The position numbers were made by a program, and so were the translations under genes. From Sinorhizobium kostiense (GTDB taxonomy: Bacteria > Pseudomonadota > Alphaproteobacteria > Rhizobiales > Rhizobiaceae), in assembly GCF_017874595.1 (NCBI RefSeq), contig NZ_JAGILA010000007.1, positions 337,822 through 401,821 on the forward strand: a DNA stretch of 64,000 bases, in the 5' to 3' direction. Positions 18,400 through 27,375 of this stretch are shown here, in pieces. The stretch's first letter is position 1. Each line of letters opens with the position of its first letter. The notes below the pieces were generated by a model. The model worked only from the letters and a program-made list of their open reading frames with translations. It ran no database searches and was not told the origin of the DNA.

Positions 18400-18612
18400 G
18401 CACTCAACTCCTTTTGTCGCTCGCTTGGCAGCAATTGACGGCTTTTTTCGGGCCGGTACAAGCGCTTGTCCGACATTCCCTGTGAATTGACCGCTTCGCT
18501 TCCGCAGAGACGCTTTTTGCTGTTATCTCTGATTGTTAAAGATGATTCCAGTTCGACGGACGGGGAGCAGATACGGCGAGTGCCGGTTCGCGAGGACCGT
18601 GTCGGACGCCGG

Positions 18613-18711
18613 CCACTGCATGTCCTTTAACCGGACCCGTTTTGAGGATATGCAGGAATTCGATGGATCACAGCGGCCTTGTGCGTCCGCACGGGATGCG
18701 CGGCGCTGTGA
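18613..18711. repeat. RIME-like intergenic repeat, copy 4
   Basis: Palindrome one runs from CTGCATGTCCTTTAA to GAGGATATGCAG. Palindrome two pairs CACAGCG (18669) with CGCTGTG (18704). It lies in the leader region of cckA, so if transcribed it would fold in the mRNA 5' part. Confidence 0.72.
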
Positions 18712-18769
18712 GCGGGCGGGACGGTGCCGCGACGGCAGCGTGCGAACCCGCCAGCAGGGTGAGGACCCG

Positions 18770-21391
18770 ATGACGAAATTGCGGCAGTCAGGTGACTACC
18801 AGATGCCGGTCGTTGACCGGGGCGTGCGGCCGGGAACGGTCTTCAGGATCATCGTCCTTGCAATCGTGCTGACCGCTTCGGCCGCTGCCTTCGTCGTTTT
18901 CAAGAACCAGCTCGAAAACGAAATCGTCCTCGGCATACTCGGTGTGCTGGCGATGGTCGGGATATTCTTTCTCGTATCCTCCGTGATCGGCTTCATCGAA
19001 GTCATGCCGCAGTCCCGCCCGGACGAACTGGCGCGCGCCTTCCTCGATGGCCACGCGGACGGGACGATCGTCACCGATCGCAAGGGGCGGATCATTTACG
19101 CCAATGCCGCTTACGGCGCCCTGACCGGGGCGAAGAGCGCGGCCGGCATACAATCGCTCGAGACGATCCTGTCGCGTAACCGCGAGGCGACCGAGGCGAT
19201 TTATCGCCTCACCAACGGCTTGCATGAGGGCAAGCAGGGACACGAGGAGTTCCGCCTGCTGAAGCCGTTGGCAAACGGTACCGCGGGCGGTTCCGGGGCC
19301 CATTGGTACCGGTTGAAAGCGCGCGTGCTGCCGCTGGAAGATGCCGATAGCAATCCGCTCTATCTGTGGCAGATCGCCGATATCACCGCCGAACGCGACG
19401 ACCAGGAACGCTTCTTCAAGGAACTGCAGAACGCCATCGACTATCTCGACCATGCGCCCGCTGGTTTCTTCTCGGCCGGGCGCAAGGGTGAGATCTTCTA
19501 TATCAACGCGACGCTCGCCGACTGGCTGGGGATCGACCTCACGAAGTTTCGGCCGGGCTCGATCAGCATTGGCGATCTCGTGGCGGGCGAGGGGCTGACG
19601 CTCGTGCAATCGGTTCAGGCCGAGCCGGGTCTCAAGAAGACCAAGCTGCTGGACCTCGATCTGCGCAAGATGAACGGCCAGAGCTTGCCGGTGCGGCTGA
19701 TCCACCGCGTCTCCTCGATGCGCGACGGAGCACCCGGAGAAAGCCGGACCATAGTCATGTCGCGCGAGGGCGAGGATGGCGACCAGTCGGCATCGAATGC
19801 GGCGATGCGCTTCACGCGTTTCTTCAACAATACGCCGATGGCGATCGCTTCGGTGGATGGAAACGGCCGCATCCTCAGAACCAATGCGCCGTTCCTGAAA
19901 CTCTTCGCGGGCCTCGTTTCGCAGGACGAGGTCGAGCGAGGCGTAACGATCGACTCGGTCGTGCACGAGACGGAGCGGGACCGGCTCGCCGAGGCGCTGG
20001 CGGCGGCAAAGGACCGGCAAAGCGACATCGCGCCGATCGACGCCCTGCATCCGACGGATGACGGGCGCCACTTCCGCTTCTACGTGAACGCCGTCATCGA
20101 CCAAAGCGATCAGGCGCCGGATGAGGCGGCGATCATCCACGCGCTCGAAATCACCGAGCAGAAGGCGCTTGAAAGGCAGATGGCGCAGACGCAGAAGATG
20201 AATGCCGTCGGGACGCTTGCCGGCGGCATCGCGCACGATTTCAACAATGTGCTGACCGCTATCCTGCTTTCCGCCGATCACCTGCTGCTTTCGGCAAGGC
20301 CGGCGGACGCGACCTTCGCGGATCTCATGGAAATCAAGCGCAATGCCAATCGCGCAGCCGTGCTCGTGCGACAACTCCTCGCCTTCTCGCGCAAGCAGAC
20401 CATGCGACCGACGGTGCTCAATCTCACCGATGTGATCGGCGATCTTCGAATGCTGGTCGACCGGATGACCGGAACCAATGTCAGGGTGGAGGTGGACTAT
20501 GGCCGTGACCTCTGGCCGGTGAAAACCGATCTCGGCCAGTTCGAGCAGGTGCTGCTCAACCTCGCCGTCAATGCGCGCGACGCCATGCCTGGGGGCGGCA
20601 CCATCACGCTTCGCACGCGGAACCTGCCGGCGAGCGACGTAGCGGCGCTCGGACGACGGGAGTTGCCGGAGGACGACTATGTCATGGTTGAGGTCTCCGA
20701 CGACGGCTCCGGCATTCCGCCTGAGATCATGGACAAGATTTTCGAGCCCTTCTTCACAACCAAGGAGGTGGGCAAGGGCACCGGCCTCGGCCTGTCCATG
20801 GTCTACGGCATCGTCAAGCAATCGGGCGGATACATCTATCCGGAATCGGAGGTCGGCAAGGGGACGACATTCCGTATACTCCTGCCGCGCCATGTCGAAG
20901 CCGCTGAGAGCCAGGCGCAGCCAATGGCCGAAGCGCCTGCCGCCCCGGCCGTATCGACAGATGTGAAGGAGGCGCCGGCCGCAAGGCCGGGGACGCAGGC
21001 GGAGCCGACCGATCTCACCGGGGATTCCGCCGTGGTACTGCTCGTCGAGGACGAGGAAGCCGTCCGTCGCGGCGGCAAGCGCATGCTCGAGACCCGCGGC
21101 TATAAGGTCTACGAGGCCGGCTCTGGCATCGAGGCGCTCGACATCATGGACGAACTCAACGGCGCGGTCGACATCGTCGTCTCGGATGTGGTGATGCCGG
21201 AGATGGACGGGCCGACGCTGCTCAGCGAATTGCGCAAGAAGTACCCGGACCTCAAGTTCATCTTCGTCTCCGGCTATGCGGAAGATGCCTTCGCACGCAA
21301 TCTCCCGGCCGACGCCAAATTCGGTTTCCTGCCAAAACCGTTCTCGCTGAAGCAATTGGCGGTTGCCGTACGGGAAATGCTGGACTCCTGA
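18770..21391 (+). CDS. cckA: Hybrid histidine kinase CckA (cell-cycle)
   Basis: 873 residues. Two membrane segments (about 24-44 and 52-76) anchor the protein. PAS domains follow, with sequences such as [10 protein letters not shown] and [11 protein letters not shown], then a HisKA domain with phospho-His489 in [13 protein letters not shown]. The HATPase has N, G1 and G2 boxes ([30 protein letters not shown]). A C-terminal receiver follows with phospho-Asp806 in [12 protein letters not shown]. CckA passes phosphate through ChpT to CtrA and controls division in alphaproteobacteria. The ATG at 18770 has a GGTGAGGA site; the frame extends to 18533 but through a repeat. Confidence 0.95.
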   Translation: MTKLRQSGDYQMPVVDRGVRPGTVFRIIVLAIVLTASAAAFVVFKNQLENEIVLGILGVLAMVGIFFLVSSVIGFIEVMPQSRPDELARAFLDGHADGTIVTDRKGRIIYANAAYGALTGAKSAAGIQSLETILSRNREATEAIYRLTNGLHEGKQGHEEFRLLKPLANGTAGGSGAHWYRLKARVLPLEDADSNPLYLWQIADITAERDDQERFFKELQNAIDYLDHAPAGFFSAGRKGEIFYINATLADWLGIDLTKFRPGSISIGDLVAGEGLTLVQSVQAEPGLKKTKLLDLDLRKMNGQSLPVRLIHRVSSMRDGAPGESRTIVMSREGEDGDQSASNAAMRFTRFFNNTPMAIASVDGNGRILRTNAPFLKLFAGLVSQDEVERGVTIDSVVHETERDRLAEALAAAKDRQSDIAPIDALHPTDDGRHFRFYVNAVIDQSDQAPDEAAIIHALEITEQKALERQMAQTQKMNAVGTLAGGIAHDFNNVLTAILLSADHLLLSARPADATFADLMEIKRNANRAAVLVRQLLAFSRKQTMRPTVLNLTDVIGDLRMLVDRMTGTNVRVEVDYGRDLWPVKTDLGQFEQVLLNLAVNARDAMPGGGTITLRTRNLPASDVAALGRRELPEDDYVMVEVSDDGSGIPPEIMDKIFEPFFTTKEVGKGTGLGLSMVYGIVKQSGGYIYPESEVGKGTTFRILLPRHVEAAESQAQPMAEAPAAPAVSTDVKEAPAARPGTQAEPTDLTGDSAVVLLVEDEEAVRRGGKRMLETRGYKVYEAGSGIEALDIMDELNGAVDIVVSDVVMPEMDGPTLLSELRKKYPDLKFIFVSGYAEDAFARNLPADAKFGFLPKPFSLKQLAVAVREMLDS

Positions 21392-21406
21392 AGCGGTTGG
21401 AACCCA

Positions 21407-22471
21407 CTACCGGCACTGCTTGCGCGGCCCGCCACTATAAGGCTGATAGCTGTTGTCTTCCGGGCGATAAGAACGGTAGCGGCTGAAGCAATAGCTGATG
21501 TGTTCCTGCGTCAGGTTTATGCCTTCATTCGCGTCAGCCGGGAGATCGATTTCCATTGATGGGTAGGCGATTTCTTCCACATGGCTGTCGCTTGGTGGCG
21601 GCGAAGCGTCATCTGATAGATCCCTCGCCGCATCCATGTAGGGCGAGATGCAGGTCCGCTGGCCGCCACTGAAGGACATGTAGCTGTTGTCCTGTGGGCG
21701 GTAAGAGCGATAGCGGCGCGCACACCATTCGACGTGGGCAGCCGGGTAGGCTGACGACGCCGGCTGCTCTTCGCTGGGCATCGGTTGAATAGAGCCGGTG
21801 ACCGACGTATCCAAAGGCTCCGAAGGGACTTCCTCCTCGGCTCCGTTGCCGGTTGTGGTCTCAGGCGCCGAAAGGAATTCCTCCTCGGCCCCGTTTGTAA
21901 TTGTGGTCACCTCTTCCGGGGAGAGTTCCCTTTCGCCCTCTGGCAAACTGGTGGCTTCATCCATGTAGGGCGAGACGCAGGTCCGTTGACCGCCGCTCGA
22001 CGGTGTATAGCTGTTGTCGTGTGGACGGTAAGACCGATAGCGGCGCGCACACCATTCGACGTGCGCCGTCGAATAGGTCGATGATGCTGGTTGCTCCTCG
22101 CTGGGCACCGGTCGAATCGTGCCGGTGATCGTCGCGTCCAACGGCTCTGAAGGGAGTTCTTCCACGGCCCCGTTGCGGGTTGTGGTCGCACGAGGTTCCG
22201 GGCGAAGTTCCTGTTTGGCCTCTGCGGCCGTTGTTCCAGTCACCCTGGACGTCGGACCAGTTGGGGCAGCGCGAGCCGGCAGTCGCTCGAATTGCTGCGC
22301 CGCTGTGTTCACTGCCCGCGGATCCTCCGACCATACTTCAGATTGATTCGTGTCCAGCCGCGGCTCGCGCGCTGGCTTCGCGGAGAGGATGAAAGTTGCG
22401 ACGGCAGCCCCACTCAGGAACAGCGCGAGGGAAAGCGCGAACCCGCAAAGTCCTGCTAACAACCCTTTCAC
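21407..22471 (-). CDS. BA14K family protein with three BA14K motifs
   Basis: 354 residues, GTG start with a strong GGAGGG site. An N-terminal membrane segment or signal ([20 protein letters not shown]) is followed by a Pro/Glu-rich spacer. Three copies of the BA14K motif follow (residues 137-165, 246-274 and 325-353), each of the form C-x2-RYRSYRP-x-DNSY-x5-GG-x-R-x-C. Copies one and two sit in a near-identical block that includes PSEPLD and PSEEQPASS, so the gene grew by internal duplication. BA14K proteins are immunoreactive surface-associated proteins of rhizobia and Brucella, usually with one motif. Convergent with cckA, 15 nt apart. Confidence 0.82.
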   Translation of the reverse strand: MKGLLAGLCGFALSLALFLSGAAVATFILSAKPAREPRLDTNQSEVWSEDPRAVNTAAQQFERLPARAAPTGPTSRVTGTTAAEAKQELRPEPRATTTRNGAVEELPSEPLDATITGTIRPVPSEEQPASSTYSTAHVEWCARRYRSYRPHDNSYTPSSGGQRTCVSPYMDEATSLPEGERELSPEEVTTITNGAEEEFLSAPETTTGNGAEEEVPSEPLDTSVTGSIQPMPSEEQPASSAYPAAHVEWCARRYRSYRPQDNSYMSFSGGQRTCISPYMDAARDLSDDASPPPSDSHVEEIAYPSMEIDLPADANEGINLTQEHISYCFSRYRSYRPEDNSYQPYSGGPRKQCR

Positions 22472-22627
22472 GTTACCCTCCTTCGATTATCCATACGAAG
22501 AATGCGACGGCTCCGTCTCAAGTTCCGGCGAAACATGAGAACTTTAGCGTCGTCACAGACGCTGCGACCTCAGCTTTCCTCAGGTGGCTTGACGTGCCGG
22601 AACTGCAGCAGCAGTAAAAGGTCGTAG

Positions 22628-22711
22628 CTGATCTTCAGCGCCGAGCGACCGGGCGACAGCTGGCGCAAGCGTTACAAGTCGCTCTGCCTGCACGACCCGG
22701 TGTGGTACGAC
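22628..22711 (+). pseudogene. Remnant of a flavin-containing monooxygenase
   Basis: 28 codons read LIFSAERPGDSWRKRYKSLC and then LHDPVWYD, which is the segment after the FAD-binding GxGxxG in NAD(P)/FAD-dependent monooxygenases (typical form GDSWR-RY-SL-LH-P-WYDHLPY). A stop codon directly precedes it and homology ends abruptly after WYD. It is a gene scar at the edge of the accessory segment. Confidence 0.6.
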
Positions 22712-22854
22712 CTGCGTTCCCGGTCGGCCCCAGTGTGCATTGTCGAGCGCGCAAGACGTCTCACCTACAGCCGTGAGTGGTCGCGCTCCGTAGCTGAGTC
22801 TCAGCAGATCTCTAACCTCCATAACCTTAGCGAACCGGACATGGGGAGTGTCTC

Positions 22855-22883
22855 TTGACATAAGTGGTATAACACCTTAACAG
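22855..22883 (+). promoter_or_regulatory. Promoter overlapping a GntR-type operator
   Basis: TTGACA (22855-22860), a 17-nt spacer and TAACAG (22878-22883) form a sigma-70 type promoter that ends 7 nt before the regulator ATG. The spacer contains GGTATAACACC (22866-22876), an imperfect palindrome with GGT/ACC ends as in FadR-subfamily operators. The regulator probably represses its own operon here. The mRNA would be nearly leaderless, which agrees with the lack of a ribosome-binding site. Confidence 0.5.
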
Positions 22884-22890
22884 TTAGACC

Positions 22891-23592
22891 ATGAGCAGCC
22901 TTGCCATTCGAAAAAAACTGTCGGACGAAGTCCGGCTCCGACTCGAGGAGATGATCCGGGAGGAGGTTTATCCTCCCGGCACCATGCTTCCTTCGGAGCG
23001 GGACCTGATGGAGATGTTCGGGGTTGGGCGTCCCTCGATCCGGGAAGCACTCTACGCCTTGGAGCGCATGGGGCTGGTGAAGATCAACACTGGCGAACGT
23101 GCCAAGGTCACCCGGCCCACGCCCGATCATTTCCTGTCTTCCCTGGCAGGAGCAGCGCGCATGCTGCTCGGCCGGCCAGAGGGAGTCGCCAATTTCGAGC
23201 AGGCGCGCCTGTTTCTGGAGGAGGGCTGCGCGCGCCACCTCGCGACCCATGCTACGGCAGACCAAATTGAGGCGATCGAGGCCGCGCTTGCGCGCAATGA
23301 GGCAGCCATCGGTAAGGCCCGTGCCTTTGCCATGACCGATGTCGCCTTTCATCGGACGCTGACCGAGATGGTTTCAAACCCCATTTTCGTCGCCGTGCAT
23401 GATGCTTTTGTCGATTGGCTGATCAGTCGGCGGCCTCTGCCGGACCGGCCGGAGGTTTCGAACAGGGAGAGTTTCGAGGGGCATGTCGCGATCGTAGAGG
23501 CAATCCGCGCCCGCGACTCGGAGCGTGCGGGCCGTGTCATGCGCCGACATCTGGAGAGTGCAGAACGCAAATACAGGCGAAAAAGCCCATAA
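22891..23592 (+). CDS. GntR family transcriptional regulator, FadR subfamily
   Basis: 233 residues. The winged helix reads LEEMIREEVYPPGTMLPSER and then DLMEMFGVGRPSIREALYAL, the GntR signature. The C-terminal FCD domain carries the metal-binding Asp and His residues (for example DVAFHRTLTEM and FEGHVAIVEAIRARD). It heads a plus-strand run with the TRAP transporter and two lyases (gap to the first 24 nt) and very likely senses the transported acid or a product. A palindrome in its own promoter suggests autoregulation. Confidence 0.9.
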   Translation: MSSLAIRKKLSDEVRLRLEEMIREEVYPPGTMLPSERDLMEMFGVGRPSIREALYALERMGLVKINTGERAKVTRPTPDHFLSSLAGAARMLLGRPEGVANFEQARLFLEEGCARHLATHATADQIEAIEAALARNEAAIGKARAFAMTDVAFHRTLTEMVSNPIFVAVHDAFVDWLISRRPLPDRPEVSNRESFEGHVAIVEAIRARDSERAGRVMRRHLESAERKYRRKSP

Positions 23593-23616
23593 GGGCGACA
23601 AAGGGAGGAGCATTCA

Positions 23617-24588
23617 ATGAAAACAGGATTGTTGTCGCTCGCACTCGCGGGCCTTCTCATGGCGTCCCAAGTATCCGCTCAAGAGGCGCGCACATTGCGG
23701 CTGGGGATGCAGGGCACTGCCGGTGATCCGCAATTCGAGGGCGTCACGGAGGCGGCGCGTATGATCAAGGAGAAGTCCGGCGGCCGGTTGACCCTGGAGA
23801 TCTTCCCGAATTCCCAGCTCGGTACCTTCACCGAAATGATGGAGCAAGTCACGCTCGGCGAACTCGACTTCACCCTCAACCCGTTCGGGGGAATGGATGC
23901 CTGGGTTCCCCGCGCCGTGGTTGCGAGCACAGCCTATGTGGTCGGTGATTTCGATCACCTCCAAAAGATCATCGCCTCGGACTGGGGTAAGGGTATCGTC
24001 GAGGAGATGCGAACCCAGCACAAGTGGCGCATGGTCGATTCCTGGTATTTTGGGACGCGGCATACGACTGCAAAGAAGCCGATCGAAAAGCCCGCCGATT
24101 TCGCCGGCATGAAATTGCGCGTGCCGAATTCGGCACCGCTTCTCACCTGGGCGAAGGCGATGGGCGCCAGCCCCACGCCAGTGGCTTTCGCGGAAGTCTA
24201 TCTTGCGCTTCAAACCAATCAGGTCGACGGGCAGGAAAATCCGCTGCCCATCATCGATTCGATGAAGTTCACCGAGGTGCAGTCGCACGTCTCGTTGACC
24301 GGACATCTGGTGCAGGACCAGCTCATCCTCGTGTCGGAAGATACATGGAGCGCGCTGGACCCCGCCGACCAGCAGGTCGTGATGGAGGCTTTTGAGGCGG
24401 GCGGCGCCCTCAATAACAAGCTGGTCAAGGAAAAGGAAGCGAGCCTCGTCGACGCTTTCCGCGAGCGCGACATCACCGTCGTCGAGCCGGACAAGGCGGC
24501 TTTCCGGGACGCGATGAAGCCTGTCTATGAGGATCTCGACTCGAAGTTTGGTGCCGGCACGGTGCAGAAACTGCTCGATCTCCGTTGA
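23617..24588 (+). CDS. TRAP transporter solute-binding protein, SiaP-like
   Basis: 323 residues with a Sec signal peptide ending near QVSAQ. It binds an organic acid in the periplasm. The region MKLRVPNSAPLLTWAKAMG followed by ASPTPVAFAEVYLALQTN, QVDGQENPLP and MKFTEVQ is close to SiaP of Haemophilus as I remember it, including the Arg of LRVP that grips the substrate carboxylate. This makes N-acetylneuraminate or a related nonulosonic acid the leading guess, backed by the lyase gene downstream. A strong GGGAGGAG site precedes it. Confidence 0.88.
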   Translation: MKTGLLSLALAGLLMASQVSAQEARTLRLGMQGTAGDPQFEGVTEAARMIKEKSGGRLTLEIFPNSQLGTFTEMMEQVTLGELDFTLNPFGGMDAWVPRAVVASTAYVVGDFDHLQKIIASDWGKGIVEEMRTQHKWRMVDSWYFGTRHTTAKKPIEKPADFAGMKLRVPNSAPLLTWAKAMGASPTPVAFAEVYLALQTNQVDGQENPLPIIDSMKFTEVQSHVSLTGHLVQDQLILVSEDTWSALDPADQQVVMEAFEAGGALNNKLVKEKEASLVDAFRERDITVVEPDKAAFRDAMKPVYEDLDSKFGAGTVQKLLDLR

Positions 24589-24629
24589 GCGCTGCAGGCG
24601 CCAACGCCCTCTAATCCGAGATTCCAGCT

Positions 24630-25148
24630 ATGGCCAATCGAAGCCGGTGGCGAAGCCTTGCCCACCTTGAAGAGACCCTGGCGGCGATCCTTCTGGTCTT
24701 CGCCTTCGTCGTCATCGCGCTGCAGATCGCCACGCGATTCATCCTCCGCGATCCGCTGTTCTGGACAGAGGAGGCGGCTCGCTACGCTTTCGTGTGGTTG
24801 GTGGCGCTCGGTGCGGCGGCGGGCCTCACCTCGCGGACGCACATCACCATGGACATCGTGCCGATGATGCTTCCGGAACGGGCGCAGCTCATCCTGCGCC
24901 TCGTTCTGGACCTCCTGGTGCTCGGCGCCCTCCTCATCCTCGTATACTACGGCTCGTTTGGTGCCATGCGCGCCCACAAGGTGATGTCGATTGCGATCGG
25001 CGTGCCCGAATCCTGGCTCTATGGAGCTTTGCCGGTATTCGGGTTGCTTGCGGCGGTCCGGATCATGCTTGTGATGGCGCGGGATGCGCGAACGCTTTTA
25101 AGTGGCCGCCGACCGATCGTCGACACCCCTTCCGAAAGGTTTCTCTAG
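24630..25148 (+). CDS. TRAP transporter small permease (DctQ/SiaQ type)
   Basis: 172 residues with four membrane segments. It shows the DctQ pattern FWTEEAARYAFVWLVALGAAA in segment two (split here by the length limit: FWTEEAARYAF, VWLVALG). In contrast with Haemophilus SiaQM, the small and large permeases are separate genes. Its stop codon is followed immediately by the ATG of the large permease. Confidence 0.88.
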   Translation: MANRSRWRSLAHLEETLAAILLVFAFVVIALQIATRFILRDPLFWTEEAARYAFVWLVALGAAAGLTSRTHITMDIVPMMLPERAQLILRLVLDLLVLGALLILVYYGSFGAMRAHKVMSIAIGVPESWLYGALPVFGLLAAVRIMLVMARDARTLLSGRRPIVDTPSERFL

Positions 25149-26429
25149 ATGGCGACGCTCTTCGGCGGATGGTTCGCTCTTCTGGCCGCCGGCATGCCGG
25201 TCGGCTTCACGCTGATTGTGGCGGCGCTCGCCTATATGCTCTGGCAGGGCACGGGACTGAATTTTGCGGGGCAGCGAATGGTCGCCGGCCTGAACAGCTT
25301 TCCGCTGCTTGCCGTCCCTTTCTTCATCCTCACCGCTCAACTGATGAATCTTTCCGGCGTGACCGAGCGCATTTTCGATTTCGCCAAGGCACTTGTCGGC
25401 CATATCCGGGGCGGCCTCGGCCATGTGAACATCATGGCGAGCGTGATGTTCTCCGGCATGTCCGGCTCGGCCGTCGCCGATGCCGCCGGTCTTGGCCAAC
25501 TTGAGATCAAGGCTATGCGCGACGCCGGCTATGACGAGCAGTTCTCCGGTTCGATCACGGCTGCGTCCGCCATCATAGGGCCGCTCATCCCGCCCTCCAT
25601 TCCTCTCGTAGTCTATGGCGTGATCGCCAACACATCGATAGGTGGACTTTTCTTGGGCGGTATCGTGCCGGGCCTTCTCTGCGCAGCCTCTCTTATGGTT
25701 GTGGTCTATGTCATTGCGTGGCGGCGGAACTACGCGACCGAGCAGCGGGCGAGCCTTCGCCGGATCTGGTCTACTTTCTGGCGGGCGGTCTTCCCGCTCA
25801 TAACGCCCTTCATCATCATCGGCGGCATCTTTGCGGGGATCTTTTCGCCGACCGAGGCGGCTGTGGTCGCTGCCACCTATGCTCTTTTCTTAGGTGTGGT
25901 GGTCTACCGCGAAATCACTTTCGCAAAACTCGTGACGGTGCTCCGCGAAACCGTAAGCCATACGGCCGCCGTCGGTCTTCTCATCATGGGCGTGTCCCTG
26001 TTCGGCTATGTGATCGCCCGGGAACAGGTGCCTCAGCAGGTCGCCGCGTTCTTCCTCGACTATTCGAGTGATCCTCTCACTTTCCTGATCCTCGTTAACC
26101 TCATGCTGCTTGCGCTCGGCACCTTCATCGAGGCCTTGGCGATCCTGCTGCTGATCGTGCCGGTTCTGGTTCCAACCGCACTTCAATACGGCATCGATCC
26201 CGTCCATTTCGGGGTCATGGTGGTGTTCAACCTGATGATCGGCATATTGACACCGCCCATGGGGGTAGCGCTGTTCGTGGTCTCGAAGGTCGCCAACATT
26301 CCCTTCGGCGTGCTTGCCCGCGGGATACTTCCTCTGCTCATCCCGCTCTTCATCGTGCTGGCGCTAATCACCGTCTTTCCAGCACTCGTCACTTTCATTC
26401 CCGACCAGATGCTCGGAGCCAACCGATGA
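25149..26429 (+). CDS. TRAP transporter large permease (DctM/SiaM type)
   Basis: 426 residues with about 12 membrane segments. DctM landmarks are seen: VPFFILTAQLMNLSGVTERI, MFSGMSGSAVADAAGLGQLE, and IIGPLIPPSIPLVVYG. It is the sodium-coupled channel unit of the transporter. It starts directly at the end of the small permease gene, and its last codons overlap the ATG of the next gene by 4 nt, so transporter and enzymes are translated together. Confidence 0.92.
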   Translation: MATLFGGWFALLAAGMPVGFTLIVAALAYMLWQGTGLNFAGQRMVAGLNSFPLLAVPFFILTAQLMNLSGVTERIFDFAKALVGHIRGGLGHVNIMASVMFSGMSGSAVADAAGLGQLEIKAMRDAGYDEQFSGSITAASAIIGPLIPPSIPLVVYGVIANTSIGGLFLGGIVPGLLCAASLMVVVYVIAWRRNYATEQRASLRRIWSTFWRAVFPLITPFIIIGGIFAGIFSPTEAAVVAATYALFLGVVVYREITFAKLVTVLRETVSHTAAVGLLIMGVSLFGYVIAREQVPQQVAAFFLDYSSDPLTFLILVNLMLLALGTFIEALAILLLIVPVLVPTALQYGIDPVHFGVMVVFNLMIGILTPPMGVALFVVSKVANIPFGVLARGILPLLIPLFIVLALITVFPALVTFIPDQMLGANR

Positions 26430-27361
26430 GTCCTCTCGCCAAGCCACCCGAGGGCGTCTGGGGAGCGGTGCTGTTGCCGCTCGATCAAAGAGGCGGGATC
26501 GAATGGACAGCATTGCGGGAGCAGCTATCGGTGCTTCACGCGAGTGGACTCCAAGGCATCTATACCAATGGCACGGCGGGCGAATTCCAAAGCCAGACGG
26601 AGCAAGAGTTCGATCACTTGAGCCAAGTGGTCGCCGATTTCTGCCGCAGCGTTGCGTTGCCTTTCCAGATCGGGGTCTCGCACACGAACGCGCGCGTTGC
26701 ACGCGAGCGGCTCAGCCGCGTCGCAGCAGTGAGGCCCGACGCGGTTCAGGTCATCCTGCCTGACTGGTGGGCTCCCAGCTATGACGAAGCGGAGCGGTTC
26801 CTCGTCGGTATGGCGGCAACGGCACCCGACATTCCGCTGGTCCTCTACAATCCCCCCCATGCCAAGCGCCGGCTGAACCTCGACGAGATCTCAAGGCTTA
26901 AGCAGGCTGTGCCCATGCTAATCGGCGCGAAGCTACCTGGAGGCGATGAGATCTGGTACGAGGAGCTTCGCCGGAAGCTCACACATCTCTCCGTCTTCAT
27001 TCCGGGGCATTTCATGGCGAGCGGCTGCCTCGCGGGTGGCCGCGGATCGTATTCCAATGTCGCGTGCCTGAGCCCTGCCGGCGCCGTGCGGTGGTGGTGG
27101 CAGCTGGGTGAGGATCCGAAGGCCGCCCTCGCGTTCGAGGCGCGCGTCGTCGGCTTCATGAAGGAGCATGTCCTGCCGCTTGGCGCACGCTACGGCCTGT
27201 CGAACGCCGCTCTCGACAAAGCGATGGCTGCGGCCGGCGGCTGGTGCCCGATCGGCCCCAAGCTTCTCTGGCCTTACGCCTCCGCCCCGCGAGAGGCTGC
27301 TCTGCAGCTTGGCGCTGCGGCCCGTCACGAACTGCCCGAACTTTTCCCCCCAAGCCTTTGA
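26426..27361 (+). CDS. DapA/DHDPS family aldolase or lyase
   Basis: 311 residues of the class I aldolase family of dihydrodipicolinate synthase. The Schiff-base Lys169 sits in IGAKLPGGD and the catalytic Tyr141 in VLYNPPH. The substrate loop reads GIYTNGTAGEFQSQT rather than the GTTGE of true DapA. This argues for a 2-keto acid or sugar-acid lyase, not lysine synthesis. It overlaps the permease gene by 4 nt. Substrate unknown. Confidence 0.8.
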   Translation: MSPLAKPPEGVWGAVLLPLDQRGGIEWTALREQLSVLHASGLQGIYTNGTAGEFQSQTEQEFDHLSQVVADFCRSVALPFQIGVSHTNARVARERLSRVAAVRPDAVQVILPDWWAPSYDEAERFLVGMAATAPDIPLVLYNPPHAKRRLNLDEISRLKQAVPMLIGAKLPGGDEIWYEELRRKLTHLSVFIPGHFMASGCLAGGRGSYSNVACLSPAGAVRWWWQLGEDPKAALAFEARVVGFMKEHVLPLGARYGLSNAALDKAMAAAGGWCPIGPKLLWPYASAPREAALQLGAAARHELPELFPPSL

Positions 27362-27375
27362 AAGCGAACAGAATT

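Noticed and set aside
18788..21355. 855-codon frame antisense to cckA
   Set aside because: CckA has complete kinase and receiver motifs on the plus strand; the antisense product is Arg/Leu/His-rich without any fold signature.
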